From NCBI GenBank assembly GCA_016931995.1, contig JAFGDS010000018.1:1-55585 (forward strand): a stretch of 55,585 bases of DNA, read 5' to 3'. Below the pieces are notes generated by a model that saw only the letters and a list, made by a program, of their open reading frames with translations, was not told the DNA's origin and did no database searches. Source of the stretch: Pirellulales bacterium (GTDB lineage Bacteria > Planctomycetota > Planctomycetia > Pirellulales > Thermoguttaceae). Position numbers and translations under genes: made by a program. Shown piece after piece: positions 6,655 to 17,070 of the stretch (position 1 is its first letter; each line of letters begins with the position of its first letter).

Positions 6655-9390
6655 ATGGCCAAGTACGTTTACTGTTTCGGTTCCAAGGGCACGGATGGCG
6701 ATGCCTCGATGAAAAACCTGCTGGGCGGCAAGGGCGCCAACCTGGCCGAAATGGCCAAGCTGGGGATGCCCGTCCCCGCCGGGTTCACCATCACCACCCA
6801 ATGCTGCACCGACTTCTTCGCCAACAAGAGCCAGTTTCCCGCCGGGCTCAAGGAAGAGGTGGCCCAGGCCCTGGCTCAAACTGAAGCCGCCATGGGCATG
6901 AAGTACGGCGATCCGGACAACCCGCTGTTGGTCTCCAGCCGCAGCGGCGCACGCAGCTCGATGCCCGGCATGATGGAGACGGTGCTGAACGTCGGCCTGT
7001 GCACCAAGACGATCCCGGGACTCGTGAAGAAGTCGGGCAACGAGCGGTTCGTCTACGACGCCTACCGCCGGCTGATCACGATGTATTCCGACGTCGTGAT
7101 GGAGAAAGCCGAAGGCATCGAGCCCGCCGAGGGCCGGAGCGTTCGCGTCCAGCTCGAGAAGATCATGGACCACCTCAAGGAGTCGAAGGGCCACAAGAGC
7201 GACACGGACATGACGGCCGACGACCTCAAGAAGCTCTGCACGGAATACAAGGCCAAGGTCAAGGAAGTGCTCGGGCGCGAGTTTCCCGACGACGCCATGG
7301 AGCAACTCTGGGGCGCGATCGGCGCCGTGTTCAAGAGCTGGAACGGCAAGCGGGCCGTGTCCTACCGCCGCATCGAGGGCATTCCCGACGACTGGGGCAC
7401 CGCCGTGAACGTGCAGAGCATGGTCTTCGGCAACATGGGCGACACGTCGGCCACCGGCGTCGCCTTCAGCCGCAACCCCGCCACGGGCGAGAACAAGTTC
7501 TACGGCGAGTGGCTCGTCAACGCGCAGGGCGAGGACGTCGTGGCCGGCATCCGCACGCCCAATCCCCTCAATGAAGCCACGAAGAACGATCAGAACAAGC
7601 ATCTGCATTCGCTCGAAACCGAATGGCCCACGTCGTACAAAGAGCTGGTTGCCATCCGCGATCGGCTCGAGACGCACTACAAGGACATGCAGGACATCGA
7701 GTTCACCATTCAGGAGGGCTCGCTCTACATGCTCCAATGCCGCAACGGCAAGCGGACCGGCACGGCGGCCTTGAACATGGCCATGGAGATGGTCGATGAG
7801 GGCCTGATCGACGACCGGACGGCCGTCACCCGAGTGGCCCCCGCCCAGCTTGACGAGCTTTTGCACCCGATCGTCGATCCGGCGGCCGAGAAGAAGGCCG
7901 AGCCGGTGGCCGTGGGCTTGCCGGCCGGGCCCGGCGGCGCGTGCGGCGCGATCGTGTTCACCTCGACCGAGGCGGTGGCCTTGGCCAAGGCCAAGAAGAA
8001 GTGCATCCTCGTCCGCGAGGAGACCAATCCCGAGGACGTCGAAGGCATGCGCGCGGCCGAGGGCATCCTCACCGCCCGCGGCGGCATGACCAGCCACGCG
8101 GCTCTCGTGGCCCGCGGCTGGGGTAAGTGCTGCATCGTCGGCGCCGGCGAGCTGAAGATCGACGTCCACAAGGGGGTTATGACGGTCGGCGGCAAGACCT
8201 TCAAGGCCGGCGACACCATCACCCTCAACGGCACGCGCGGCCGCGTCTACGCCGGGGCTCTGACGATGATGGACGCCACGGAAAACCCCCGGTTCCAGGA
8301 ATTCATGAAGCTGGTGGACAAGTTCCGCACGCTGGGCGTCCGCACCAATGCCGACACGCCGGCCGACGCCAAGGTCGCCCGGACGTTCGGCGCCGAGGGC
8401 ATTGGCCTGTTCCGCACCGAGCACATGTTTTACGGCGCGGGCGCGGAGGAGCCGCTTTTCGTGTTGCGCAAGATGATCCACGCGGGCGGCGACGCCGAGC
8501 GGAACAAGGCCATCGACGAGCTGGCCCCGTTCGTGAAGCGCGACATCAAGGCCACGCTCGAGGCGATGGACGGGCTGCCGGTCACGGTGCGGCTCTTGGA
8601 CCCGCCGCTGCACGAGTTCGTGCCGCAGGACGCGGCGGCCCTGGAGAAGCTGGCCAAGGCCCTGTCCATCTCGGTCGACGAGGTGAAGGAGCGGGGCGCC
8701 GCCCTGCACGAGGTCAACCCGATGATGGGCCACCGCGGCGTGCGGCTGGGCATCACGTACCCCTACCTCACCGAGATGCAGATCCGCGCGGTCCTCGAGG
8801 CCGCCTGCGAGTTGAAGAAGGGCGGGAAGGATCCCCATCCGGAAATCATGGTCCCGGTCACCTGCACGGTGAAGGAACTCGACTTCGTCAAGCCGATCTT
8901 CGACCGCGTCAAAGCCGAGGTCGAAAAGGCCGCGGGAGTCCAGGTGAAGTGTCTCTACGGCACGATGATCGAGATTCCCCGGGCGGCCTTGTGCGCCGAC
9001 AAGATGGCCGAGACGGCCGAATTCTTCTCATTTGGCACGAACGACCTGACGCAGATGGGCTTCGGCTTCTCGCGCGACGACATCGGCGGGTTCCTCCAGG
9101 ACTACCTGGACAAGAAGATCCTGCCGGCCGACCCGTTCCAGACGATCGACACCGAGGGCATCGGCCAGTTGATCCAGATGTCGGTCGATCGCGGCCGCGC
9201 CACTCGCCCCGACCTGAAAATCGGCATCTGCGGCGAGCAAGGCGGCGACCCGGCCAGCGTGGACTTCTGCTTCAACTCCGGGTTGAACTACGTCAGTTGC
9301 TCCCCCTTCCGCGTTCCCATCGCCCGCCTCGCCGCCGCGCAGTCGGCCATCGCCGCGAAGAAGAGCGGCTGCTGCGGGTGTAAGAAGTAG
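6655..9390 (+). CDS. ppdK: pyruvate, phosphate dikinase
   Basis: A 911-residue enzyme that interconverts ATP + phosphate + pyruvate and AMP + PPi + phosphoenolpyruvate. The N-terminal ATP-grasp domain starts with the hallmark GGKGANLAEMAKLGMPVPAG, carries SRSGARSSMPGMMETVLNVG, then MVFGN and SRNPATG. The swivelling phosphohistidine domain holds TARGGMTSHAALVARGWG with the catalytic His481. The C-terminal PEP/pyruvate TIM barrel has EGIGLFRTEHMF, GHRGVRLG, GTMIEIPRAAL, FFSFGTNDLTQM and GICGEQGGDP. Length fits bacterial PPDK (about 870-910). The Lys/Cys-rich tail SGCCGCKK after the barrel is not a family feature. ATG 6655 follows AAGGACAAACCGCG, an acceptable ribosome-binding site. Monocistronic; it provides glycolytic/gluconeogenic flexibility. 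Confidence 0.97.
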   Translation: MAKYVYCFGSKGTDGDASMKNLLGGKGANLAEMAKLGMPVPAGFTITTQCCTDFFANKSQFPAGLKEEVAQALAQTEAAMGMKYGDPDNPLLVSSRSGARSSMPGMMETVLNVGLCTKTIPGLVKKSGNERFVYDAYRRLITMYSDVVMEKAEGIEPAEGRSVRVQLEKIMDHLKESKGHKSDTDMTADDLKKLCTEYKAKVKEVLGREFPDDAMEQLWGAIGAVFKSWNGKRAVSYRRIEGIPDDWGTAVNVQSMVFGNMGDTSATGVAFSRNPATGENKFYGEWLVNAQGEDVVAGIRTPNPLNEATKNDQNKHLHSLETEWPTSYKELVAIRDRLETHYKDMQDIEFTIQEGSLYMLQCRNGKRTGTAALNMAMEMVDEGLIDDRTAVTRVAPAQLDELLHPIVDPAAEKKAEPVAVGLPAGPGGACGAIVFTSTEAVALAKAKKKCILVREETNPEDVEGMRAAEGILTARGGMTSHAALVARGWGKCCIVGAGELKIDVHKGVMTVGGKTFKAGDTITLNGTRGRVYAGALTMMDATENPRFQEFMKLVDKFRTLGVRTNADTPADAKVARTFGAEGIGLFRTEHMFYGAGAEEPLFVLRKMIHAGGDAERNKAIDELAPFVKRDIKATLEAMDGLPVTVRLLDPPLHEFVPQDAAALEKLAKALSISVDEVKERGAALHEVNPMMGHRGVRLGITYPYLTEMQIRAVLEAACELKKGGKDPHPEIMVPVTCTVKELDFVKPIFDRVKAEVEKAAGVQVKCLYGTMIEIPRAALCADKMAETAEFFSFGTNDLTQMGFGFSRDDIGGFLQDYLDKKILPADPFQTIDTEGIGQLIQMSVDRGRATRPDLKIGICGEQGGDPASVDFCFNSGLNYVSCSPFRVPIARLAAAQSAIAAKKSGCCGCKK

Positions 9391-9439
9391 CGAAATGTAG
9401 CGCGGGGTACACTTGCCCCACCACGCGCTGCAACCACCG

Positions 9440-9480
9440 CCCCTCTCCTGGAAAGCGGGAGAGGGGCCGGGCGCGAGGGG
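9440..9480. repeat. family C hairpin repeat
   Basis: CCCCTCTCC (9440-9448) and GGGAGAGGGG (9457-9466) form a hairpin, followed by the family's GGCCGGG...GAGGGG tail. It is 50 nt after the ppdK stop and may help end that transcript. The following 9481-9596 holds further short inverted GC-rich words but no gene. Confidence 0.7.
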
Positions 9481-9596
9481 CATTGTGCGAAGGAAGACCG
9501 CGGATTTCGCGAATTCCGCGCAAAGCGAAACCCGACGTCCGAAGCTCCGCGTCTTTGCACCTCCGCGCGATTTCTATGTCGCTCGATTCCGCGCCC

Positions 9597-9758
9597 TCAC
9601 CGCGGCCAAACGCAGGCCGATAGGCAGCCAACGGCGACGATCAGGGCGAGGAGAACGATGGTGCATCCGCTGGCCTTTCGCCGTTCGAGTCCGAATGACT
9701 CCTCCGCCCAGCGGACCTTCTCCGCCTCAGCGGGGAAGCCGCGCGAATGGGGCTTCAT
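9597..9758 (-). CDS. small single-span membrane protein, 53 aa
   Basis: A 53-codon frame, ATG at 9758 and TGA at 9597-9599. The N-terminal half is charged (EAEKVRWAEESFGLERRKA) and the C-terminal half is one hydrophobic span, CTIVLLALIVAVGCLSACVW, ending PR. The charge pattern predicts an inner-membrane peptide with the N-terminus in the cytoplasm. No family is recognised and there is no convincing ribosome-binding site, so this is offered as a candidate. It lies downstream of the DUF1493 gene on the same strand. Confidence 0.4.
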   Translation of the reverse strand: MKPHSRGFPAEAEKVRWAEESFGLERRKASGCTIVLLALIVAVGCLSACVWPR

Positions 9759-9812
9759 GTCGGCGAACCGCAGCGCCCCGCAACCCTACTTGACTCTTCT
9801 TCCCCCGTTGTC

Positions 9813-10193
9813 TCACCGAGACCATGCGGCCGGCCATTCTCCTTTGCGAATGGATTCCACGAGACACGCAACCGTCACGGGAATAAGGCCTTCGCCCTCC
9901 TCGGGTGTGGCGCGCGACAGATATCGCCTATAAAATCGCCTGATGGCGGTGAATGGCAGGACAACGAACTCCTCGAGCGAGTAGGCCTCTGGTAAGAAAT
10001 GACTCTCAAAGCAGAGTTGGGACAAGTCGATGCCAAAACGCTCTTGAAGTGCTTTCAACAGTTTCGCCGCATCATCGCCATAGATGCCTAGATCGCCGAA
10101 AAGCGTTGTATCCATCGTTATCGGCGGTCTTTTCCCGACATGCTCTCGCAGCAGTGCAAGGACTTCGACGACCACGGCATCTTCGGTGCTCAT
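9813..10193 (-). CDS. DUF1493 family, acyl-carrier-protein-like
   Basis: About 126 residues. The segment TTLFGDLGIYGDDAAKLLKA resembles the DUF1493 family, small four-helix proteins that look like acyl carrier proteins (helix 1, DLGIYGDDA turn, helix 2). The usual carrier serine in a DSL motif is replaced by GDDA, so phosphopantetheine attachment is not expected. Function unknown. ATG 10193 is preferred over an in-frame TTG at 10220; neither has a good Shine-Dalgarno sequence. It follows the histidine kinase gene on the same strand after a 50-nt gap and may share its transcript. Confidence 0.65.
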   Translation of the reverse strand: MSTEDAVVVEVLALLREHVGKRPPITMDTTLFGDLGIYGDDAAKLLKALQERFGIDLSQLCFESHFLPEAYSLEEFVVLPFTAIRRFYRRYLSRATPEEGEGLIPVTVACLVESIRKGEWPAAWSR

Positions 10194-10243
10194 GGAATGC
10201 CCGGCATCTAGGAGTTTCAAAAAAGTGTCTGGCCATCCGGCAG

Positions 10244-11164
10244 CTACTCCTCCCCCGCCAACGTCTCTCTCAGTTGCACCTCAAAGACGATCCCGGGGCC
10301 CTGGGGCGGATCCTCGATGTGGATGCGGCCGTGGAGGCGGCGCAGGAGGGTGCGGACGATGTAGAGGCCCAGCCCGGTGCCGGCGCGGTCGCGCTCGAGT
10401 TCGGACCCGAGGCGGACGAACCGGCCGAACACCTTGCGGCGCATGACCATCGGAATGCCCCGGCCGTTGTCGCGGACGCGGACGGTGGCCACGCCGGTCT
10501 CGGCGTCGCGCCGCAGCGTGACGCGCACCTCGGGCGGATTGCCCGCGTACTTCACCGCGTTGTCGATCAGGTTGCGGAAGATTACGCCGAGGTCCACCTG
10601 CCGGGCCTTGATCGCGCACGGCTTCAGATCGAGCCGAACAATCTCCAAAGGCGTTCGATAGCGAAGACACACGGTCGCCGTCGCGTCGCGCAGGACCGCG
10701 GGCAGGCTGACCGGCTCGGGCTCGGCGGGGGCGGGCGGGGTTTCCACGCGGCCCGCGTCGAGCATCTGGTCCACAAGCTGGTCGAGCCGATCGAGGTCAT
10801 CGAGCATCGCCCGATGAAATTGGGTCTGTTCCTCGGGCCCAACCTGGTGGCGGCTGAGCGTCTGAAGGTAGAGCTTCATCGACGCGATGGGCGACTTGAG
10901 TTCGTGAGTGACCGCGTCGATGAAATTCGACTGCCGCCGGGTCAGATTGATCGCCTTGACCGACAGCCCCAGGTAAAGCGACACCCCAACCAAGAGCAGA
11001 ACGTAGAAGACCGACCCGACCGAAAGAAACGCCCAGAAGAGCGCCGGCGGCTGCGTGCTTGTGAGCGCCCCCAGCACGGCCAAGAGAACCCAGCCGACGA
11101 TGAGCACGACCAAGAGCAGGATCATCACAACGCCGAGCGTGATGGGAAATCGCCGGGTGAACAT
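10244..11164 (-). CDS. membrane sensor histidine kinase
   Basis: A 306-residue kinase. Two membrane spans fill residues 8-33 and 42-68 with almost no periplasmic loop, so it probably senses within the membrane or through a partner. The dimerisation box FIDAVTHELKSPIASMKLYL puts the phosphorylated His at residue 87. The catalytic domain has the N box FRNLIDNAVKYA, G1 RDNGRGIP, F box KVFGRFVRL and G2 GTGLGLYIV. No cognate response regulator is adjacent. It starts 4 nt after the stop of the zinc-ribbon membrane peptide encoded just upstream, so the two are surely co-expressed and may form one sensing unit. Confidence 0.92.
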   Translation of the reverse strand: MFTRRFPITLGVVMILLLVVLIVGWVLLAVLGALTSTQPPALFWAFLSVGSVFYVLLLVGVSLYLGLSVKAINLTRRQSNFIDAVTHELKSPIASMKLYLQTLSRHQVGPEEQTQFHRAMLDDLDRLDQLVDQMLDAGRVETPPAPAEPEPVSLPAVLRDATATVCLRYRTPLEIVRLDLKPCAIKARQVDLGVIFRNLIDNAVKYAGNPPEVRVTLRRDAETGVATVRVRDNGRGIPMVMRRKVFGRFVRLGSELERDRAGTGLGLYIVRTLLRRLHGRIHIEDPPQGPGIVFEVQLRETLAGEE

Positions 11165-11168
11165 GGGC

Positions 11169-11378
11169 TTACTTGGACAGGGGTTGACCGCAATGGGGGC
11201 AGGTCAGGTCCCGTGGCGTGACGGGTCCGCGGCAGTGCGGACAAAGCCGTTGGGCGCCGCCCGCGCGACCGGATTTGGCCAGGACCACGACCAGGACAAT
11301 GACCAGGACGGGCACGCCGACCAATGCGGCGAGAATCAACAACTCGAAGAACCCCGGCATTGCGAAGAATCCCAACAT
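11169..11378 (-). CDS. zinc-ribbon membrane protein, 69 aa
   Basis: A small bitopic protein. After MLGFFAMPGFFE comes one membrane span (LLILAALVGVPVLVIVLVVV), a short basic linker, then a cytoplasmic zinc ribbon with two knuckles, CPHC and CPHC, separated by ten residues. ATG 11378 is chosen because AGGAGG lies 6 nt upstream; the frame continues 14 codons further up without a ribosome-binding site. Only 4 nt separate its stop from the histidine kinase start. Function unknown; a role as a redox- or metal-responsive partner of the kinase is inference from position only. Confidence 0.72.
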   Translation of the reverse strand: MLGFFAMPGFFELLILAALVGVPVLVIVLVVVLAKSGRAGGAQRLCPHCRGPVTPRDLTCPHCGQPLSK

Positions 11379-11414
11379 GGGGCGCCTCCTGAATCTCAAA
11401 CGCCTGACCATCGG

Positions 11415-11488
11415 CGTCATGCCGAGCGCAGCGAAGCATCTCGGATCGTATCGGGACGAGGAGATCCTTCGCTTCGCTCAGGATGACG
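11415..11488. repeat. family A inverted repeat pair
   Basis: CGTCATGCCGAGCGCAGCGA at 11415 and the inverted arm GAGATCCTTCGCTTCGCTCA at 11461 can fold into a hairpin. It lies between the response-regulator gene and the zinc-ribbon/kinase operon, all on the minus strand, so it may separate the two transcripts. Confidence 0.75.
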
Positions 11489-11536
11489 GGTCGAAGAGAC
11501 CCAAGAGCCGAGACGGCTCAGGTTCTTCGACGGACC

Positions 11537-12893
<1,357 letters not shown>

Positions 12894-12913
<20 letters not shown>

Positions 12914-14492
12914 GGTGCACCTCCTTGTGCATGGCGCCGAGCGGCAGGCGGACGCGGAACGTCGAGCCTTGGCCGGGGCCGCGGCTCTCGGCGTGGATCT
13001 CTCCGCCGTGCTCGCTGACGATTCGATAGGTGATCGAAAGGCCCAGGCCGGTTCCCTGGCCGGAGCGGCGTCGGGTGAAGAACGGCTCGAAGACGTGTTC
13101 GAGCACGTCGGGGGCCATGCCGCAGCCGTCGTCGTCGAACACGAGTTCGGCCTGCCCCTCGCGGCTGGCGAGCCGGACGCGGACCGCGCCGTCGCCCTCG
13201 AGGCTATCCAGGGCGTTGGTCAACAGGTTCAGCACGACCTGTTTGATTTCCTGGGCGTTGACCGACGCGACGACCGGGCCGTCCATGGCGAACTGGATCG
13301 TCTTGTCGCGGTATTTGCCCAAGTGGCCGATCATTTCGATGACGCCCTGGACGAGTTGGCCCAACTCGATGGGTTGTCGCTGCGTCGGGCCGGTGCGGGA
13401 AAAGTCGAGCAGCTTCTCCGTGATGTCCTTGCAGCGAAAGGCCTCGCTTTGGATCATCGTCAGATAGTGCGCCACGACGTTGTGCCGCGCGTCGGCGGGG
13501 TCCAGGATCTCGTCCACGCGGCTTTCCAGCGATTCGGCGCACATGGCGATCGACGCCAGCGGATTGTTGATCTCGTGCGCCACGCCGGCCGCCAACAGCC
13601 CGACGCTGGCCAACTGCTCGCCGCGGACCACCTGGCGGGTGCGCTCGCGGACCTGATTGTCCAGATCGTCGCGGATGGCGCGGAACCGGGCGGTCATGTC
13701 GTTCATCGCCCGGGCAAGCTCGGCCATTTCGTCGTCGGTTTCGAGCCGGATGCGATAGTCGAACCGACCCGAGGCCACCCGACGCGAGCCCTCGATCAAT
13801 ACGCCGAGCGGGCTGAGCACCCAGCGGTAGAAGAGCCGGACGAACAGGGCCAGGATCAGCGCGGCGGCCGCGCCGGCGATCCAGCTTCCCACGATGAGCG
13901 CGCGGTATTGGCCGCGGACTTCGGCGGAAAGGCCGCGGAGCTTGTTGTGCAGATGGCTGGGCAGGTCGGCGGCCAGCGTCTGGAGGTTGTCCAACTCGCC
14001 GGCCAAGCCGCCGATGCGCTGGGAGTCGAACATCCATTGGCCGTCGCGGTCGGCGTCGTGGATCCGCGCGAGCGAGGCTTCGATCTGGCGGACCGTGTCC
14101 CACTCGGCGCGGTTGTCGGCCATGCGCGAGCCCGAGCGGAGCTTCTCCTCGAGCTTCGCCTTGTAGTCGGCCAGCTTGCTGTCAACCTCGTCCAGGCCAA
14201 CGTGAAATTCGGCGCGGTACATCGTCAGCAGCGAGCCGCCGGGGCGCGACTCGGTGGGATAGTCAAAGGATCGGAGCCCTTGCAGGCGGCTGACCGTGAG
14301 GCGGAGCTGGCTAACCTGGCGGCTCAGCTCCGCGGCCGGCGGAAACTCGTCCGCCCGGTCGCGCAGCGCACGGACCAGGTTGCGGTAGGCGTTGCCGGTG
14401 AAGATGCCGGCCCCGGCGAGAATCGCCACGACTAGGAGCAACAACCCCAACCCGATAAGCACCTTAACCCGGATCGGCCACTTCCCCAACAA
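12894..14492 (-). CDS. NtrB-type histidine kinase with HAMP domain
   Basis: A 532-residue membrane kinase: membrane spans at about 7-29 and 200-222 enclosing a 170-residue helical periplasmic sensor, HAMP at 224-276, coiled dimerisation helix with RGEQLASVGLLAAGVAHEIN and phospho-His306, then N box QVVLNLLTNALDSL, G1 DDDGCGM, F box FEPFFT and G2 GQGTGLGLS. It phosphorylates the overlapping NtrC-type regulator. TTG 14492 is taken as the start because AAGGAGG lies six nt upstream and the protein then begins directly before the first membrane span; the frame extends to a TTG at 14570 without any ribosome-binding site, and there is no in-frame ATG before the first periplasmic residues. Stimulus unknown. 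Confidence 0.9.
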
Positions 14493-14652
14493 CGGCGACC
14501 TCCTTGCCGCGCGTGGACGAGCCGACCGCGTGCCGGAGACCTCCCGTCCCGGCGAAACCGCGGCCGACAAAACGGCTGGCTAGTCTACCACGCCTTGGGA
14601 AAATGGGGCAAGACGAAGGTACAACCCATGGGGCAGGCGGGCAGCGGAGGAA

Positions 14653-14835
14653 TCACCACGGAGACACGGAGGACACGGAGCGGGGTCTTGATCCGAGACC
14701 CCTGAAAACGGTGCCCCTTGTTATTAGCGCTGTCGGTTCACGGATCGTTCTTTGGTCTTCGATCGCATCGTTCAGGACCACAAGTCGTTGTGCTGCAATT
14801 CATTACACTCCGTGTTCTTCGTGTCTCCGTGGTGA
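14653..14835. repeat. family F: 28-bp inverted repeats, MITE-like
   Basis: The left arm 14653-14680 (begins TCACCACGGAGACACGG) and the reverse complement of the right arm 14808-14835 agree at 26 of 28 positions, enclosing 127 nt with no reading frame. The region 14571-15019 between divergent genes holds no other gene; a half copy of family A (GATCCTTCGCTCCGCGCAGG) follows at 14869. Confidence 0.7.
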
Positions 14836-15019
14836 ATCCCGGCCGTTTGTGAGGTCACGTGTCAAAGATCCTTCGCTCCGCGCAGGATGACGGACATCGT
14901 TTCTCATCTGTTTGCCATATGCCCCATTGGTGTTATCTCCCGCTGTAATAGGGCTTCAGGGCAGGGCAATGCTATAATGTCCTAGGCAACCCCCAGGGGA
15001 GGTATAGGCGAGGCAGACT

Positions 15020-16699
15020 ATGTTCGTGCGTCAATGTGTCGGAGGTCTTGCACGTCGTGCGGCCAGACTCCTGCTGGCGATCCTTCTCCTTGTTCTAGGC
15101 GGTTGCGGCCAAAAGGACGACAGCTCGGAACAACCCGTGGCCAGGCCGGGTGACCCCCTGGCCGTTGCGGTCGAGCATCTCCGGCAGAACCGCACCGATG
15201 AGGCGGCCGCGAGCCTCAGCGAGATTATCCAACGTGAGCCGGGCAACGCGGAGGCGCTTTACTATCGCGGCGTGGCCTGCCGACGCCAGGGCAACGCGTC
15301 CGGGGCAATCGACGATTTCACGGCCGCCATCCGGCGCGATCCGACGCGCCGCGAGGCGTACTTGGCCCGGGGCGAAGTGTTCTTGGCCAAGGGTTTGGTG
15401 GAAGTCGCCCTGGCGGACCTCTCCCAGGCTGTCGAACTCAGCCCGGAGTTTCCCGAAGCGCTCCGCCAGCGAGCCAGCGCGTACACGTTGTCGGGCATGC
15501 CCGACCGGGCCATCGACGACGCGGCGGCGTCGATCCGGCTTGACCCGGAGTCGGCCCGGGCCTACCAGGTTCTGGGCGCCGCCCATCTCGCGCGCGGCGA
15601 TTTCGGCCAGGCGGTTTCCTGCTTCGAGGAGGCAATCCATCATAACGACGCCCTCGCGACCGCAGTCAATCCAGACCTTGCCAAGGCGCTATTCCGTCTC
15701 GGCATGGACCTGGATTCGCAAGGCCGGCGGGCCGACGCCCAACAGGCGTTTGCCCGAGCGCAGTCGCTCGATGCGGCGTTGGAGGAGCCCGTGCGGGAAT
15801 ATGAGGCCAAAAAGGACGCGGGCGAACCCGCGGGCCGCGCGCGGAAACCGGCAGCCGCCTACCTCGACCGGGGACGCCGTTGCCTTGAGAAACGCCAGTG
15901 GGACGAGGCCCTAAGCGCGTTCACCTCCGCGATCCAGAGCGATCGGACGTCCGCCGAGGCGTACCGCGGCCGCGGCGCGGCGTTTCTGGAGAAAGGTTTT
16001 CCGGACTGCGCGATCGAGGACTTCCGTCGGGCGATCTATCTGGACAGCGGCAACGCCGAGGCGTACCGCCAGCGATGCCGCGCGTACACGATGATGGGCG
16101 ACGTGTATCGAGCACTGGCCGACGGCACGGAGGCGATCCGACTCGCGCCCGACTCGGCCGAGGCATACCGCAACCGGGGACTCGCGTATCTGGAAAAAGG
16201 TCTCGGCGAACGCGCCGTGATGGATCTGAACGAGGCCGTCCGCCTCGACCCCGCCATGGAGCCCACGACGCGGCGCGACCGCGCGCGGGCCTATCAGACG
16301 CGGGGATACCAACAGCTCGAGCGGGGTTCGATCGAAAGCGGCGAGACGGACCTCGACGAAGCGATCCGGCTCGACCCGTCGCTAACCCCGCGGATCCAAT
16401 CCGAGCGCGCCCAGGCCCTGCGCCGCCGCGGGCTGGCCCGGTTGCAAAACGAGGACTACTCGCGGGCCATCACCGATCTGAAGAGGGCCATTGCGTTGGA
16501 GCCCATGTTGGAACTGTCTCTGGGCGTCGATCTGGCCAACGCCCACCGGCAACGGGGTCTCGCGCTGCTCCGGCTCAACGACCGCACGGGGGCGCTGGCC
16601 GACCTGAACGAAGCGGTCCAGCTCAATCCGGACTTGAAGTGGCAGGTCGAATCCGCCCTGGGCCCGCAGCCCACCGTCCACAACGTCGCCCGGCCGTAA
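15020..16699 (+). CDS. TPR-repeat lipoprotein
   Basis: A 559-residue exported lipoprotein. The signal is [18 protein letters not shown] with lipobox LGGC and lipidation expected at Cys29; the following Gly-Gln does not resemble an inner-membrane retention signal, so an outer-membrane location is possible. The rest consists of about thirteen tetratricopeptide repeats in two arrays (roughly 45-260 and 275-545) joined by an Ala/Arg-rich linker ([12 protein letters not shown]). Typical units read [20 protein letters not shown] and [23 protein letters not shown] lipoproteins act as protein-interaction scaffolds; the partner is unknown. A GGGGAGG lies 20 nt before the ATG, rather far for a ribosome-binding site. 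Monocistronic. Confidence 0.88.
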   Translation: MFVRQCVGGLARRAARLLLAILLLVLGGCGQKDDSSEQPVARPGDPLAVAVEHLRQNRTDEAAASLSEIIQREPGNAEALYYRGVACRRQGNASGAIDDFTAAIRRDPTRREAYLARGEVFLAKGLVEVALADLSQAVELSPEFPEALRQRASAYTLSGMPDRAIDDAAASIRLDPESARAYQVLGAAHLARGDFGQAVSCFEEAIHHNDALATAVNPDLAKALFRLGMDLDSQGRRADAQQAFARAQSLDAALEEPVREYEAKKDAGEPAGRARKPAAAYLDRGRRCLEKRQWDEALSAFTSAIQSDRTSAEAYRGRGAAFLEKGFPDCAIEDFRRAIYLDSGNAEAYRQRCRAYTMMGDVYRALADGTEAIRLAPDSAEAYRNRGLAYLEKGLGERAVMDLNEAVRLDPAMEPTTRRDRARAYQTRGYQQLERGSIESGETDLDEAIRLDPSLTPRIQSERAQALRRRGLARLQNEDYSRAITDLKRAIALEPMLELSLGVDLANAHRQRGLALLRLNDRTGALADLNEAVQLNPDLKWQVESALGPQPTVHNVARP

Positions 16700-16794
16700 G
16701 GCAGAGCCTCCAACGAGCCCAACGGCTCCGCGGATTTCTCAACGCAGGTTGTGTATCCGTAGCTGTCTGGTCTGCAAGGATGAAAAGCCCAGAA

Positions 16795-16860
16795 GGGGAC
16801 TGTCCCCGTTTCCACGCCCCTACCCACGCTCAGCACTGCTGGACAAGCCAGCAGTGGCAC
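16795..16860. repeat. family E and B-variant palindromes
   Basis: GGGGACTGTCCCC (16795-16807) is a near-perfect palindrome matching copies at 28425 and inside the gene at 50216-50251. CAGCACTGCTGG with inverted CCAGCAGTG (16831-16857) is a variant of the CACTGGC family B. Both are in the 371-nt gap 16700-17070, which holds no complete gene. Confidence 0.6.
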
Positions 16861-16886
16861 CCGCGCGTGCTCAGCCAATCGTTGGC

Positions 16887-16937
16887 CTAGCTGTACACTT
16901 CGTCCTTGGTAACGATATAATCCCGTCGTGAACGCAT
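16887..16937 (-). pseudogene. 16-codon gene remnant with strong ribosome site
   Basis: ATG at 16937 is preceded at 5 nt by AAGGAGGG, one of the best Shine-Dalgarno sequences in the window, yet the frame stops after MRSRRDYIVTKDEVYS. Downstream the sequence enters palindromic repeats. It looks like the 5' end of a lost gene. The basic N-terminus followed by IVTKDEV resembles what I remember of planctomycete IS200/REP-type transposase starts, but this is too short to assign. Confidence 0.35.
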
Positions 16938-17070
16938 GGCTTCCCTCCTTGGAATGACCTGTTTTGCCCCAAGTCATTGTCCAGAGGGACCTTGCGTTCA
17001 CCCATATGGATCTCGCGATAACGATGCTCTTCATTCCGAACTCCGGTTGACAATGGCGGAAGGGGCCGCG

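Noticed and set aside
6631-8838. Long open frames antisense to ppdK and to other large genes (34951-36810, 39623-41956, 49734-51275)
   Set aside because: They are mirror frames of strongly coding GC-rich genes, rich in Arg/Ala/His/Gly without domains; the sense genes are certain.
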